64,000 bases of DNA from Anabaena sphaerica FACHB-251 (GTDB taxonomy: Bacteria; Cyanobacteriota; Cyanobacteriia; Cyanobacteriales; Nostocaceae): the NCBI RefSeq assembly GCF_014696825.1, contig NZ_JACJQU010000011.1, positions 62,001 through 126,000 of the forward strand, given 5' to 3'. The notes beneath the pieces were generated by a model, which was given only the letters and a program-made list of their open reading frames with translations, ran no database searches and had not been told where the DNA came from. This document shows, one piece after another, positions 9,321-18,812 of this stretch. Position 1 is the stretch's first letter, and the number at the start of each line of letters is the position of its first letter. The translations under genes and the position numbers were made by a program.

Positions 9321-9565
9321 GGGTAGATATGTAGATTTTCAAATATTTAAACAACTTGACAGATAGAATTTCGCAAAAGTTTCTGCAAAAATACTATAGG
9401 AAGCCTGTTTGATTATTGAAATTATTCGTAGAGGGAGGGAACTCTAAACAGGGAACAGGGAACAGAAAACAAGGAATCAAGGCATACTGAGTTTTTTATG
9501 GCTTACGCCACGCTACGCTATCAAAAATCAAATAGTAGTCCTATAGAAAAACAGTGTGAAATTTA
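9321..9565. other. Intergenic region with short STRR
   Basis: Divergent promoter region between the membrane protein and uvsE. Contains an AACAGGG-type heptamer run near 9447-9470; nothing else recognised. Confidence 0.5.
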
Positions 9566-10510
9566 ATGACTAAAATTCAATTACAAAGCAAAGATACACA
9601 GATGCAACAAAGCACTATCCCACACTTAGGGTTGGTTTGCATCACTATTGATAAGCAAGTGCGTTTTCGGACTATTACCCGCACTCGTTATTTAACACTT
9701 TCTCTTCAACAACGTGAAGATACCCTCAGAGAACTTTATCAGCATAATTTGCGCTACTTGGATGGGGCGTTAACTTTCTGTCAACAGCAGAATATTCGGC
9801 TTTATCGAATGACTTCGGCTTTATTTCCAATGAGTGATCTGGAAGATGAAATTGGCGCAAATATTTTAGCAGAAATGAGCGTTGATTTAAGTAAAATTGG
9901 GCAACGCTCCCAAAGTTTAGGAATCAGGATGGTGTTGCATCCTGATCAATTTGTAGTGTTGAGTTCTGATTCTGATGAAGTCATAGAAAACAGTATCAAA
10001 ATTTTAGCAAACCACGCCCACACTTTAGATTTACTCGGTTTACCTCAGTCACCTTGGGCGTTAATGAATATTCATGGTGGTAAGTCCCAACGTGCAGAAA
10101 AGTTGGTCAAGGTAATTTCTGAACTACCACCAGGCATCAAAAACCGCTTGACTTTAGAAAATGATGAATATGCCTATAATGCCAGGGATATATTAGCTGT
10201 ATGTGAACAGGCAGGTATACCGATGGTTTTTGATGCCCATCACCATATTTGCTATGAAAATTTAGATTCTTATAATCATTCAAGTGTAGAGTGTATGGTT
10301 TTGGCTGCGCGAGAAACTTGGAAAAATCCAGATTGGCAGTTAGTACACATATCTAATGGTGAATCAGGTTTTAATGATAGAAAGCACAGTGATTTAATTA
10401 CTGCTATGCCTGATGCTTATTACCAAGTACCTTGGATAGAGGTGGAAGCGAAACACAAAGAAAAAGCGATCGCTCATTTGCGGGATTGGTGGTTAATTCA
10501 GAAGAATTAA
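9566..10510 (+). CDS. uvsE: UV DNA damage endonuclease UvsE/UvdE
   Basis: A 314-residue TIM-barrel metal-dependent endonuclease that nicks 5' of UV photoproducts, an alternative to UvrABC excision. Family blocks visible: HLGLVCIT at the start of the barrel, RMTSALFPMSD, the metal-ligand stretches MVLHPDQFVVLSSDSDEV, MNIHGGKS, LTLENDEYAYN, MVFDAHHHICYE and HISNGESGFNDRKHSDLI, and the late WIEVEAKHKEKAI. Length is normal for bacterial UvsE. The first 18 residues are outside the conserved core; an internal Met at 9602 is a possible alternative start. The Hsp70-like gene follows 57 bp downstream in the same direction. Confidence 0.93.
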   Translation: MTKIQLQSKDTQMQQSTIPHLGLVCITIDKQVRFRTITRTRYLTLSLQQREDTLRELYQHNLRYLDGALTFCQQQNIRLYRMTSALFPMSDLEDEIGANILAEMSVDLSKIGQRSQSLGIRMVLHPDQFVVLSSDSDEVIENSIKILANHAHTLDLLGLPQSPWALMNIHGGKSQRAEKLVKVISELPPGIKNRLTLENDEYAYNARDILAVCEQAGIPMVFDAHHHICYENLDSYNHSSVECMVLAARETWKNPDWQLVHISNGESGFNDRKHSDLITAMPDAYYQVPWIEVEAKHKEKAIAHLRDWWLIQKN

Positions 10511-10567
10511 GGATATATTAACTTTACTTAGGTATTTTCCTCCTGGTGCAAAATAATAAAATCAGAT

Positions 10568-12166
10568 ATGGCGATTGCGATTGATTTTGGTACTAGCAAC
10601 ACAGTGATTACTCGCTGGAACCCCGTCACCCAGCAGCCAGAAACCTTGACTTTAGCGGGTTTTTCTATTCAACAAAGTCTCAATCCCCCACTGATTCCTA
10701 GCTTGGTCTATGTAGAAGAAGCGAGTCAGGGTAAAATCTTAGTTGGCCAGCAAGTGCGCGATCGCGGTTTGGATCTCAAAGGTAATACCAGGTTTTTCCG
10801 TAGCTTTAAACGCGGTATAGGGGCAGATATTCAGGGTTTTTTACCAGAACTGGATGGGGAAATTATCACCTTTGAAAAAGTGGGCAAATGGTTTTTAACC
10901 AGGCTAATTGAAGAATTAGCACCCATGGAAGGTGGTTTAGATTCTTTGGTTTTAACCGTACCTGTAGACAGTTTTGAAGCTTATCGCCACTGGTTAGGCC
11001 AAGTTTGTCAAGCACTGCCTGTAGAACAAGTAAGGATATTAGATGAACCCACGGCCGCAGCGTTGGGTTATGGTTTAACAGCACAAGAAAATCTGTTAGT
11101 AATTGATTTTGGTGGTGGGACATTAGATTTGTCCTTGGTACGTCTAGATCAAAAGGTACAAGCTAATCCTAAACCAGTAGGATTTTTATTGAAGTGGGGT
11201 AATAAATCCCTAGCTGAAGATTCAAAACAAAAGGTAAAAACTGCCCGTGTACTAGCAAAAGCAGGAGAAAATTTAGGTGGTACAGATATTGATAATTGGA
11301 TAGTTGATTACTTTGCTAAAACTAAAGGGTTGCCAGTCAATTCTTTAATTACTCAGTTAGCGGAACGGGTAAAAATTCAGTTATCTACCCAAAATCAAGC
11401 GAGTGAAGTTTATTTTAATGATGAGACTTTTGAAAGTTATGAATTGGATCTTGACCGCCAAATTTTAGAGAATATCCTCAAAGAAAATGGATTTTTTGAC
11501 AAGTTACATGATGCCATGATGACATTGTTACAGCAAGCCCGTCGTCAAGGAATCGAACTTGATGATATTAATGCCGTTTTGTTAGTGGGTGGAACTGTGC
11601 AGTTACCCGCAGTGCAGACATGGGTAAGCCAATATTTTGAACCTGAAAAAATCCGTTGTGAACGTCCGTTTGAAGCGATCGCTCAAGGTGCGCTACAAAT
11701 TACACAAGGTTTGGAAATTAAAGACTTTCTTTATCATAGCTATGGTGTACGGTACTGGGATCGACGTAACCAGCGTCATAGTTGGCAACCCATTATTAAA
11801 GCAGGTCAAGCTTATCCCATGAGTCAACCAGTAGAATTAGTTTTGGGTGCTTCTAGGGAAAATCAACCCAGTATTGAGTTAATTTTGGGAGAATTGGGGG
11901 ACGAAACAGGAGATACAGAAGTTTATTTTGATGGTGAACGCTTAGTAACTCGCAAAATTAAATGTTTGACAACCACCGTCAAACCCCTCAATGATAGTGA
12001 AGGTGCGAGAAATATTGCTCAACTTTCACCCCCTGGTTTTCCAGGGAGCGATCGTATTAAAATCCTCTTTCAAGTCGATGAACAACGTTTTTTAAGAATT
12101 ACCGTTGAGGACTTGTTAACTAATGATACCTTGGTAGAAAATCAACTTGTAGCGCAGTTGAGTTAA
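10568..12166 (+). CDS. Hsp70 family protein (non-canonical DnaK-like)
   Basis: The 532-residue protein has a full actin-like ATPase domain: phosphate-1 AIDFGTSNTVI at residue 4, phosphate-2 VIDFGGGTLDLSL near 178, connect-2 LLVGGTVQLPAVQ near 337. The C-terminal part (about 390-532) is short and unlike the DnaK substrate-binding domain plus lid. It is thus one of the divergent cyanobacterial Hsp70-like proteins rather than a general DnaK. Start ATG gives the family N-terminus MAIAIDFGTSN. Client and co-chaperone are not indicated by context. Confidence 0.9.
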   Translation: MAIAIDFGTSNTVITRWNPVTQQPETLTLAGFSIQQSLNPPLIPSLVYVEEASQGKILVGQQVRDRGLDLKGNTRFFRSFKRGIGADIQGFLPELDGEIITFEKVGKWFLTRLIEELAPMEGGLDSLVLTVPVDSFEAYRHWLGQVCQALPVEQVRILDEPTAAALGYGLTAQENLLVIDFGGGTLDLSLVRLDQKVQANPKPVGFLLKWGNKSLAEDSKQKVKTARVLAKAGENLGGTDIDNWIVDYFAKTKGLPVNSLITQLAERVKIQLSTQNQASEVYFNDETFESYELDLDRQILENILKENGFFDKLHDAMMTLLQQARRQGIELDDINAVLLVGGTVQLPAVQTWVSQYFEPEKIRCERPFEAIAQGALQITQGLEIKDFLYHSYGVRYWDRRNQRHSWQPIIKAGQAYPMSQPVELVLGASRENQPSIELILGELGDETGDTEVYFDGERLVTRKIKCLTTTVKPLNDSEGARNIAQLSPPGFPGSDRIKILFQVDEQRFLRITVEDLLTNDTLVENQLVAQLS

Positions 12167-12289
12167 ATACAGCAAATTTCATCTGAGTAAGGCTTCTGTG
12201 AGCGTCAGCGGCTCGACGGAGGCTTCTCCGAATGTCCGAACGGTACACAAGGGTGGGCTTTCCTGCCCACAGCAGTCATAGAAGAATCT

Positions 12290-13464
12290 CTAATCATTAA
12301 ATATTTGATAAATACTAATTCCTCGTTCTGAATAATTCTCATAAATATGCTGATAAACCTCCAGACATTTTTTCTCATACACTTCTATTGAATAACTTGG
12401 AGGTAATTTATCTAGAATATCTTTAATTGTCACTTCTACACCTGCTCTAGTTTGCTGACGTTTTCTCCAGTCTAAAACTAACTTCTCTCGTTTTAATATT
12501 TCTAGTAGTTCCCTTGCTACTTGTTTGACTTTATCAGTGCGAAATTTTTGAATTAATGTAAATATATAACGATGGTCTTCTTTAAGTAACAATTTTAAAT
12601 GTTCAGCGTTTTTTGCTCTCACTTCTTGTTCTGGTTCTGTGACTACACCAGCATAGGCAAAGTTTTTATAAATTTGGTCGTCTAGGTCTTCTCTATCTGT
12701 GATAATTAAAAATGTCCAGTTTCCTATTAGTTTACGCAGGATTTTTTGAGAAAAGAATACCATAGAATAGCTTTTACCGCTTCCTTGAGTATGCCAAAAT
12801 ACACCTAACTTACCTTGGTTTTGTTGAATTTTTTTAACTCCCTCAATGGCACTATTAACCCCTAAAAACTGATGATTTTTAGCTACTATTTTTACTAATG
12901 AACCTTTAGCTGTATAGAAAAAGATAAAATTTTCTATCAGGTCTAGAAGTCGCGTTTTGTCACAAGTTCCTTTAATTATTGTGTCTAGAGAAATTATGCC
13001 TTCTTCACCTTCACTATTGATTTTCTTCCATTCGCTATAGTATTCCCAGGATGCTGTTAAACTACCGATGCGGCTTTTACTACCATTAGAAAGGATAATG
13101 AAGGCGTTGTACCAGAAAAGCTGAGGTATTGTATTGTTTGTTTGTAGTCTTGAAGATTGTTTTTATAGGCTAATTCTAAGCGTTTATGATGTGCCTTCAG
13201 TTCAATAAATACTAAGGGTAAACCATTTACAAACCCTATTAAGTCAGCACGTCTAGTATATATTTCTCCTGTCACCCAAAATTGAGAAGCTAGGAAGAAA
13301 TCATTATTAGTAGGTGTTTCCCAGTCAATAACCTTAACTGTTTCTACCTGTTCTTCATCATTATCATCTTTGAAGCTGACTTTTACCCCAGTTTTTAGTA
13401 GTTGGTAAATTTCTTTATTAGCGTTTTCTAATGCTTGTTCTGAGTCGGGGTGAAGGTAGCGCAT
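12290..13464 (-). pseudogene. hsdR: hsdR remnant: type I restriction subunit, truncated, frameshifted and internally deleted
   Basis: Minus-strand sequence resembles HsdR. The 5' fragment (13464 to about 13130) encodes the nuclease-side region RRADLIGFVNGLPLVFIELKA. A tandem duplication of 5 bp (TATTG TATTG at 13127-13136) shifts the frame; in the new frame the protein continues SRIGSLTASWEYYSEWKKI and reaches the Walker A FWHTQGSGKSYSM and LIITDREDLDDQIY. After FTLIQKF the sequence jumps to the C-terminal VARELLEILKREKLVLDWRKRQQTRAGV, so the DEAD-box/helicase core is deleted. Roughly the first 100 residues are also missing, where a RAYT transposase lies upstream. It cannot encode a working translocase/nuclease. 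Confidence 0.9.
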
Positions 13465-13524
13465 AGGTGCTGGTGTGATTACGCAGGGTTTTGTATTTAT
13501 TATGCGCTATTTTTTAATTGGATG

Positions 13525-13553
13525 GTAGAGACGACCCGATGGGTCGTCTCCTC
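13525..13553. repeat. Palindromic repeat GAGACGACCCG family, copy downstream of RAYT
   Basis: GAGACGACCCG/AT/GGGTCGTCTC hairpin at 13528-13550, just beyond the 3' end of the transposase gene. Related palindromes are at 13828-13856 and 14181-14209. Confidence 0.8.
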
Positions 13554-13565
13554 CATGCAGGTCGT

Positions 13566-14141
13566 CTAATTGAATTTTCTCACATTGAAATTCGCCGGAT
13601 GATGTTCATCTTCTTCCCATTTCATAGGATTATTAATAATATATTCTCGAATTTGATTTAGAGCTTCTTCATCACGGATAATATGGTCATGAAATCTACT
13701 TTGCCACCGAAAATCTGTATATCCAGCCGCCCAAATTTGTTTGGTGCAAACTGATTTGAATTGACCAATTATTGAACCTAGAGAATTAGATTGTAATCGC
13801 GTTTTATCCGTAGAGACGTTCCGATGTGTAGAGACGACCCGCCGGGTCGTCTCTACGAGGGTTTTATCAATAATCACAATACCATGTAGATGATTTGGCA
13901 TAATTACCCAAGCATCTAATTTAATATTAGGGCGAATTTCTTCTGTTTTTTGCCACTCTACAGCGACAATTTCACTAATGAGATTTAAAACCATTTCCCC
14001 ATTAATAATTTCTCCAAAAAAAGGGTGTTTATTGTAGGTGCAAATAGTGACGAAATAATAGCCGTTAGATGTATAATCCCACTTTGGACATCTTGCTGAT
14101 TCAATGCGATATTTATTTTTGTATAGAGTCATGGAAATCAA
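13566..14141 (-). CDS. RAYT/Y1 (IS200-like) transposase, HUH family
   Basis: The 191-residue protein has the single-strand Y1 transposase fold: N-terminal YRIESARCPKWDYTSNGYYFVTICT, the metal-binding HUH motif in MPNHLHGIVII and the catalytic Tyr region QIREYIINNPMKW. Proteins of this type (REP-associated tyrosine transposases) act on palindromic REP elements. Matching palindromes flank it on both sides (13525-13553, 14181-14209), and a third, with a half copy, lies inside the frame at 13813-13856, encoding the RRVVSTHRNVST insert. It sits between hsdS and the hsdR remnant, where the 5' part of hsdR is missing. Probably intact. Confidence 0.88.
   Translation of the reverse strand: MISMTLYKNKYRIESARCPKWDYTSNGYYFVTICTYNKHPFFGEIINGEMVLNLISEIVAVEWQKTEEIRPNIKLDAWVIMPNHLHGIVIIDKTLVETTRRVVSTHRNVSTDKTRLQSNSLGSIIGQFKSVCTKQIWAAGYTDFRWQSRFHDHIIRDEEALNQIREYIINNPMKWEEDEHHPANFNVRKFN
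13828..13856. repeat. Palindromic repeat inside the RAYT coding region
   Basis: A 29-bp near-perfect palindrome, GTAGAGACGACCC on the left and GGGTCGTCTCTAC on the right, preceded by a GTAGAGACGTTCC half-copy at 13810-13822. It adds residues to the transposase without breaking the frame. Confidence 0.85.
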
Positions 14142-14180
14142 ATTGATGTTGTTATTAATTCTTGGTGTTTACCCCATATT

Positions 14181-14209
14181 GTAGAGACGACCCGGCGGGT
14201 CGTCTCTAC
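14181..14209. repeat. Palindromic repeat upstream of the RAYT gene
   Basis: 29-bp palindrome, GTAGAGACGACCC / GGGTCGTCTCTAC, 40 bp upstream of the RAYT start and 11 bp after the hsdS stop. Confidence 0.88.
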
Positions 14210-14220
14210 GAGTAATGATA

Positions 14221-15429
14221 TCATGCAGCAATGTCTAGAATGTCAATGCCTAGCTTTTCTACGTCTATTTCTCCTGAGATGAGTTTGGGTAAGAGTAGGT
14301 CACGGGTAGCGCGGAGGTTTTGGTTTCTTTTAATTAAGTTTTTCTTTAATATGAATAAAGGTTCAACATTTTGGCTAAATTTTTCAAGAATTTCAGCAGA
14401 TGGAATGACTACAGGTAAACCATGAATATCATTTCTGTTCAGAGTAGGAACAGCAGCACCAGAATTATATTGTTCTAATCTTAAACTTTTGAGTAAATAA
14501 AACGCATAAATAGGTGTAACTGTACGAAATTCTTTAACCCATAAAGTAGTATTTAAAGCCCAAAAATCTTCATCAACATACATTACAGTTCCAAGAGAAC
14601 CACTTCGACCTGTAACTATACCAGGTGCTTTAACTTTAGCTTCATTATGAGTTCCAACAACTCCTGTAGCTGCATAGACTAGAATATTTCCCTCTTGACG
14701 CTGTTTACTTGGTAAATCAAAACCTCTTTGAAGAATTAAAGCATCTTCTAACTTTCCTATCCAGCCTTCAGGAATTAAACCTAACTCAGACTCAACCATG
14801 TTTACCTGTTCATGACCAGGAAAGCGGAACTTTACAAACCACTCATGGTAGAGAGTTTGCGCCATTTCTTCTAATATTTTGATGCGTCTTGTGTTGTTTT
14901 CGATTAAGTCGTCGTAGGCTGATAGAATAGAGCATATTTTCTTTTAGGTAGCAATTGGAGGTAAGGGAACTTCTAAATTAGAAAGTATACCTTGGTTTAA
15001 ATTAGAAATATTTGTTCCATTTCCTTGTGCAGACAAAGTTTGTCGCATCAAAGATGAACGAAATAAATAAGCATAAAACCTTGGGACTACTTTTTTTGAT
15101 TTAAACCTAAGCTTTATTGTAAAGGCAGAATGTGCTACTTGTTCCTTAATATCGGCAATAAATAGGCTTCTACCAATTAATTCTCTGTTTCCATTTGACC
15201 TCACAAAAATAATGTCATTTTTTTGAAGTAGGTCTTGTTCTTTAATTATTCCTGTAGGCTCAACTTCATCCAAGCTATTAAATGAAGCAATATTGTCGTT
15301 TTTAAAATCTTTAACGTTGATCACTTTAATTCCCTTACCAAAATTATCTTTTGTATAGTTAATTCCATTTCTAAATTCTGCCATACTTCCTAAATTTACA
15401 CTTTCCCAAGCGACACTTTTATTTCTCAT
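14221..15429 (-). pseudogene. hsdS: hsdS: type I specificity subunit with an in-frame stop
   Basis: HsdS binds the bipartite DNA target through two TRDs separated by helical spacers. The N-terminal half (15429-14944) ends LEVPLPPIAT then TAA (14944-14946); the same frame continues KKICSILSAYDDLIENNTRR, the conserved central spacer, into a second TRD and a final spacer LRATRDLLLPKLISGEIDV. Total length (about 402 codons) is that of a normal HsdS, so one nonsense change, most simply CAA to TAA at codon 162, splits it. The start ATG overlaps the hsdM stop by 4 bp, the usual operon arrangement. Confidence 0.9.
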
Positions 15430-15685
15430 AGTGTCTTCTCCAATAACAAAGCAACACTTTCCGCAATTCTTTCTTCTAACTCCCGCGCTTCCACATTCAA
15501 AACTTCCAATTCCTCATTTAACTCCTCCAACCTTTCCGCAAAATCAAAATCTTCCACTTCCTTCTCAGCAACCCCCACATAACGACCAGGGTTTAAACTC
15601 CAACCCTGTGCTTCTATCTCATTAATAGTTGCTACCTTACACAAACCAGCAACATCAATATATTTACCCTCTGGGAATTTCTCTT

Positions 15686-15713
15686 GTAGGGAGAATTCAT
15701 GAATTCTCCCTAC
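15686..15713. repeat. Perfect 28-bp palindrome inside hsdM
   Basis: GTAGGGAGAATTCA followed by its exact reverse complement; a degenerate half copy follows on the right. It is in frame within the C-terminal part of hsdM, where ordinary HsdM proteins have no counterpart that I recall. Confidence 0.85.
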
Positions 15714-15882
15714 CTGTTCATGAATTATCCCTACTTGATGATTATTTTCTACCGCTTCCCCTCTATATAACCTCACAATATTAGCAATAAATTCAATCTG
15801 TTCTGGTGTAAATTCTCGATGCGCTCTATCTGTGTATAAATATGTCTAGCATCAATAAATAATACTTTATTCTTGCGATTAT

Positions 15883-15909
15883 GGAGACGTTCCACCGGAA
15901 CGTCTCTAC
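15883..15909. repeat. GAGACGTTCC palindrome inside hsdM
   Basis: GGAGACGTTCC/ACC/GGAACGTCTCTAC, the same family as the palindromes in the 88-bp elements at 40.5 and 50.4 kb. Inserted in frame, shortly before the conserved [14 protein letters not shown] segment. Confidence 0.85.
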
Positions 15910-17047
15910 ATTTACCCTTATCAAAAAACCATAAAGTACAGGGTAAAGTCACAGTGTAGAAGAAGTTAGAACCAATAGCGACCATAACATCAACTACACC
16001 TAACTGGATTAATTTCTTCCTAATTTCTAACTCTGAACCTCTAGCATCACTAGCAGAGTTAGCCATCACAAACCCTGCTCTCCCGGTTTCATTTAAAGCA
16101 CTATAAAATAAATTAATCCAGATATAATTAGCATTATCTATTTTGGGTAATCCTAATTCTTGAAACCGGATATCACCCTGCATTTTCTCCTTATCCACCT
16201 TATCAACGTTAAATGGTGGATTAGCCATCACAAAATCAAAGAAACCTATAATATCTATATTATCGTGGTTAATTTCATAATAAGTATTACCCTGTTTAAT
16301 ATCTCCTGAAAGTCCATGTACTGCTAAGTTCATCTGACATAAATTAACAGTTTCTCCTACTTTCTCTTGACCATAAATACTAATCTCTTCATTAGGTTTT
16401 TTCTTATGTCTTTCTATAAACTTTGCACTTTGGGCAAACATACCACCAGAACCACAAGCAGGGTCATATATCCGCCCGTGATAGGGTTCTAGTATTTCTA
16501 CAATTAATTTAACTATAGAAGTAGGTGTAAAGAACTCTCCGCCTTTCTGTCCTTCACTCATGGCAAATTTACCAAGGAAGTATTCGTAAATCTTGCCGAA
16601 AGCATCTCCTTCTAAATCTTCACCAAAATCAATTTTATTAAACTTTTTCAGTAATTCTATTAATAACTCGTTATCAAGTTTGTTATAATTTTTAGATAAA
16701 GCTCCATCTAAATCTGTATTTTCATTTTCTATCGCCTTCATTGCTTGGTTAATAGCTTTACCGAAGTTTTCACTTTCTGGTAATTCTAGTAATTTAGAAA
16801 AACGTGCTTCTTCAGGTAAGTACATTACACCCTTAGCCTGAAAATCGGTTTTAGAAATTCCTCTTCTACCGCTTCCCTGGCTTTTTAATTCCTTCTCCGC
16901 TTGGGTAAACTTCCAGTCAGCATAACGGAGAAAGATTAAACCTAATACTGGTACAGAATACTCTGATGATTTTAGTTTAGAATTTGCCCTAAGTTCATCA
17001 GCAGCATCCCATAAACGTTTTTCTAATTCTGTTGTGTTGGCTGGCAT

Positions 17048-17239
17048 GGAGGAACAGTCATAATAAAACCTTATGAATTATACGGCTATCTGTACCTAAA
17101 AATACCTGATTACATATAATTCTTATTCTGGTTACTGAAATTAACTAGTCCTGTTATGCAACTTCCCATATCTAATGAGATACTGGTAGAGTACAGCCAA
17201 CTTATGCAAGTCGCTAGAATTATTGATTTTTCGTCATTT
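17048..17239. other. Short intergenic region upstream of hsdM
   Basis: About 190 bp between hsdM and the attachment repeat; this was originally downstream of tRNA-Thr. No gene. A GATACTGGTAGAG stretch at 17180-17192 resembles the TACTGGTAGAAAA motifs found inside both ends of the integrated element. Confidence 0.4.
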
Positions 17240-17286
17240 TAAAAAGCCCGTGACGAGGATTGAACTCGTGACCTCACCCTTACCAA
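17240..17286. other. Attachment site: tRNA-Thr 3' fragment (distal att)
   Basis: 47 bp identical to 23826-23872, covering the acceptor, T arm and part of the anticodon stem-loop of tRNA-Thr on the minus strand. Identity ends right after CTTACCAA, within the anticodon loop region, the common crossover zone for tRNA-directed integrases. Confidence 0.93.
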
Positions 17287-17396
17287 AGTGAATTGATGGT
17301 AATTGGTGATTTGTAGAGGGCATTTGTAGCGAAAATCATCCTGTAGGCTACTGGTAGAAAAAAGGTATAGAAGTATTCTTGCATTTATCTCAGTAG

Positions 17397-18608
17397 GTGC
17401 AAGAGATGCAATTACAGGACAGTAAGCTACAAAAAGCATTAGAACGTGCTAACCAGAAATTAGACATCCTTAAAATAGAAGTTGATAAATCTAGGTTGAG
17501 AATTAGATGTAGAAAGCGTGATATCAGTTTTTGTAAATACACTCATGCTTCTACCTTGGATGGCTTAGAAGCAACTACAGCGATATGCAAGGAAATAGAG
17601 TCAGACTATTACAGAGGTAACTTTGATAATACCTTGGTCAAATATGGGTTAGCAAAGGAAAGCACCCCTAAACTTACAGAAATAATCACACTACCATCTG
17701 AACCTAACCTAATGGAGATATGGGAATCATACAAAGCACTAAAACCAGAACCACCTAAAAGTACATACAACAATAGATGGATACCTGTAGATAGATGGTT
17801 GAGTGAATGCCCTAGCGAATGTTTAGTGATATCTAACGCAGATAGGCTTTTAGCATGGCTAAGGAGTAAATACAGTGATGGATATATTCACACACCGTTA
17901 AGCACTATCAGAACTGCTGTAAATCTATCTATCAAGTTAGGTAAGTTAAAATCTGGTAATCCATTCTCAACACTGCTATCAATACTAGAAGTTGATTCCA
18001 GAAGCATACAAATATACTCCAAGAATGAAGCAAAAACAATACTAGAGGCTTTCAAGGATGGAAGATTTGATAAAGATAAATCAGCTTATTCAAGTGCTTT
18101 TTATTCTGGATATGTAGAGTTCAGAATCAGAACAGGATGTAGACCTAGTGAAGCAATAGCACTCACTTGGAATGATATTAAGTTCGGGAATGAGAAAGTA
18201 TCAATCATTTTTAACAAGCGATATTCTAGCGGGCAACTTTTACAGGGTACTAAAAATGGTGTAGATGCTAGAATCTTTCCTTGTAATAAACAGATGATAG
18301 AATTCTTGGGATTATTGCCAGAAACACCTAATGATAATAATTTGGTATTCCCTAGTTATGAGGGTACATATATCGACCAACATAATTTTCATAACAGATA
18401 CTGGAATCCAATAGTAAATAAACTGTTCACTCAAAAGCTGATATCCAAGGAATTAACATTTTATGATTTGAGGCATAGTTTTATCACGTGGATGTTGAGA
18501 GATGGAGTAGACATCAAAACTATTGCTACTATTGTTGGTAACAGTCCTGAGACAATCATGAAGTATTACCTTGCTAGTAATGATGACATTGAGTTACCGG
18601 AGTTTTAA
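17397..18608 (+). CDS. int: Tyrosine recombinase / integrase of the tRNA-Thr element
   Basis: The 403-residue protein has a coiled-coil N-terminus, a core-binding domain (about 110-215) and a C-terminal catalytic domain: Arg I in RTGCRPSEAIALTWNDI (about 244-260), Arg II in YDLRHSFITWML, and the nucleophile Tyr in VGNSPETIMKYYL near 390. The usual HxxR His is replaced by Tyr (YDLR) and the later His by Asn (VGNS), both seen in some cyanobacterial integrases. Start is GTG at 17397; an in-frame ATG at 17406 is also possible. It begins 110 bp from the distal att site and is expected to catalyse integration and excision at tRNA-Thr. Confidence 0.92.
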   Translation: MQEMQLQDSKLQKALERANQKLDILKIEVDKSRLRIRCRKRDISFCKYTHASTLDGLEATTAICKEIESDYYRGNFDNTLVKYGLAKESTPKLTEIITLPSEPNLMEIWESYKALKPEPPKSTYNNRWIPVDRWLSECPSECLVISNADRLLAWLRSKYSDGYIHTPLSTIRTAVNLSIKLGKLKSGNPFSTLLSILEVDSRSIQIYSKNEAKTILEAFKDGRFDKDKSAYSSAFYSGYVEFRIRTGCRPSEAIALTWNDIKFGNEKVSIIFNKRYSSGQLLQGTKNGVDARIFPCNKQMIEFLGLLPETPNDNNLVFPSYEGTYIDQHNFHNRYWNPIVNKLFTQKLISKELTFYDLRHSFITWMLRDGVDIKTIATIVGNSPETIMKYYLASNDDIELPEF

Positions 18609-18708
18609 CGTATCATAAAACAAAGAGTATTTTACACAACCAAGCCTAGTTAGATTAAGTTCTGGCTAGAGCTTTTTTGTTGTTATATCTCTCTTGCTTA
18701 GGGCAATT

Positions 18709-18756
18709 GTATAACAATTTGTTATACGATTTGTTATACAAAATCGTATTACAATC
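18709..18756. repeat. Iteron cluster 1 (four ~12-bp units)
   Basis: Cores GTATAAC (18709), GTTATAC (18721), GTTATAC (18733) and GTATTAC (18746), spaced 12, 12 and 13 bp and separated by A/T-rich pentamers. Lies between the convergent integrase and XRE genes, just before their shared terminator. Confidence 0.8.
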
Positions 18757-18758
18757 TA

Positions 18759-18797
18759 AAAACCCTCTTAGCCACAGGACTAAGAGGGATATTTTTA
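18759..18797. terminator. Bidirectional intrinsic terminator between int and XRE gene
   Basis: 9-bp stem CCCTCTTAG (18763-18771) / CTAAGAGGG (18780-18788) with ATATTTTT on the plus side and TTTTTA on the minus side, so it can stop both convergent transcripts. Confidence 0.82.
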
Positions 18798-18812
18798 TAA
18801 AACATTTTAGGA

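Larger units (their letters stand above)
15426..17047 (-). pseudogene. hsdM: hsdM: type I modification methyltransferase with frameshift
   Basis: Adenine-N6 methyltransferase: N-terminal helical domain ([23 protein letters not shown]), SAM motif [10 protein letters not shown] near residue 192 and catalytic NPPF near 274. The frame from 17047 runs out after HIYTQI, while the next frame continues [25 protein letters not shown]. Restoring one GATA unit (near 15825-15832) would rejoin them, so a 4-bp contraction is the likely lesion. Two palindromic repeats are embedded in frame (15883-15909 and 15686-15713), encoding [12 protein letters not shown] and [10 protein letters not shown]. Without HsdS and HsdR partners the locus is dead. 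Confidence 0.9.

Noticed and set aside
17239-17439. Minus-strand frame across the left attachment site
   Set aside because: It reads through the tRNA fragment and the integrase 5' end and has no family match.
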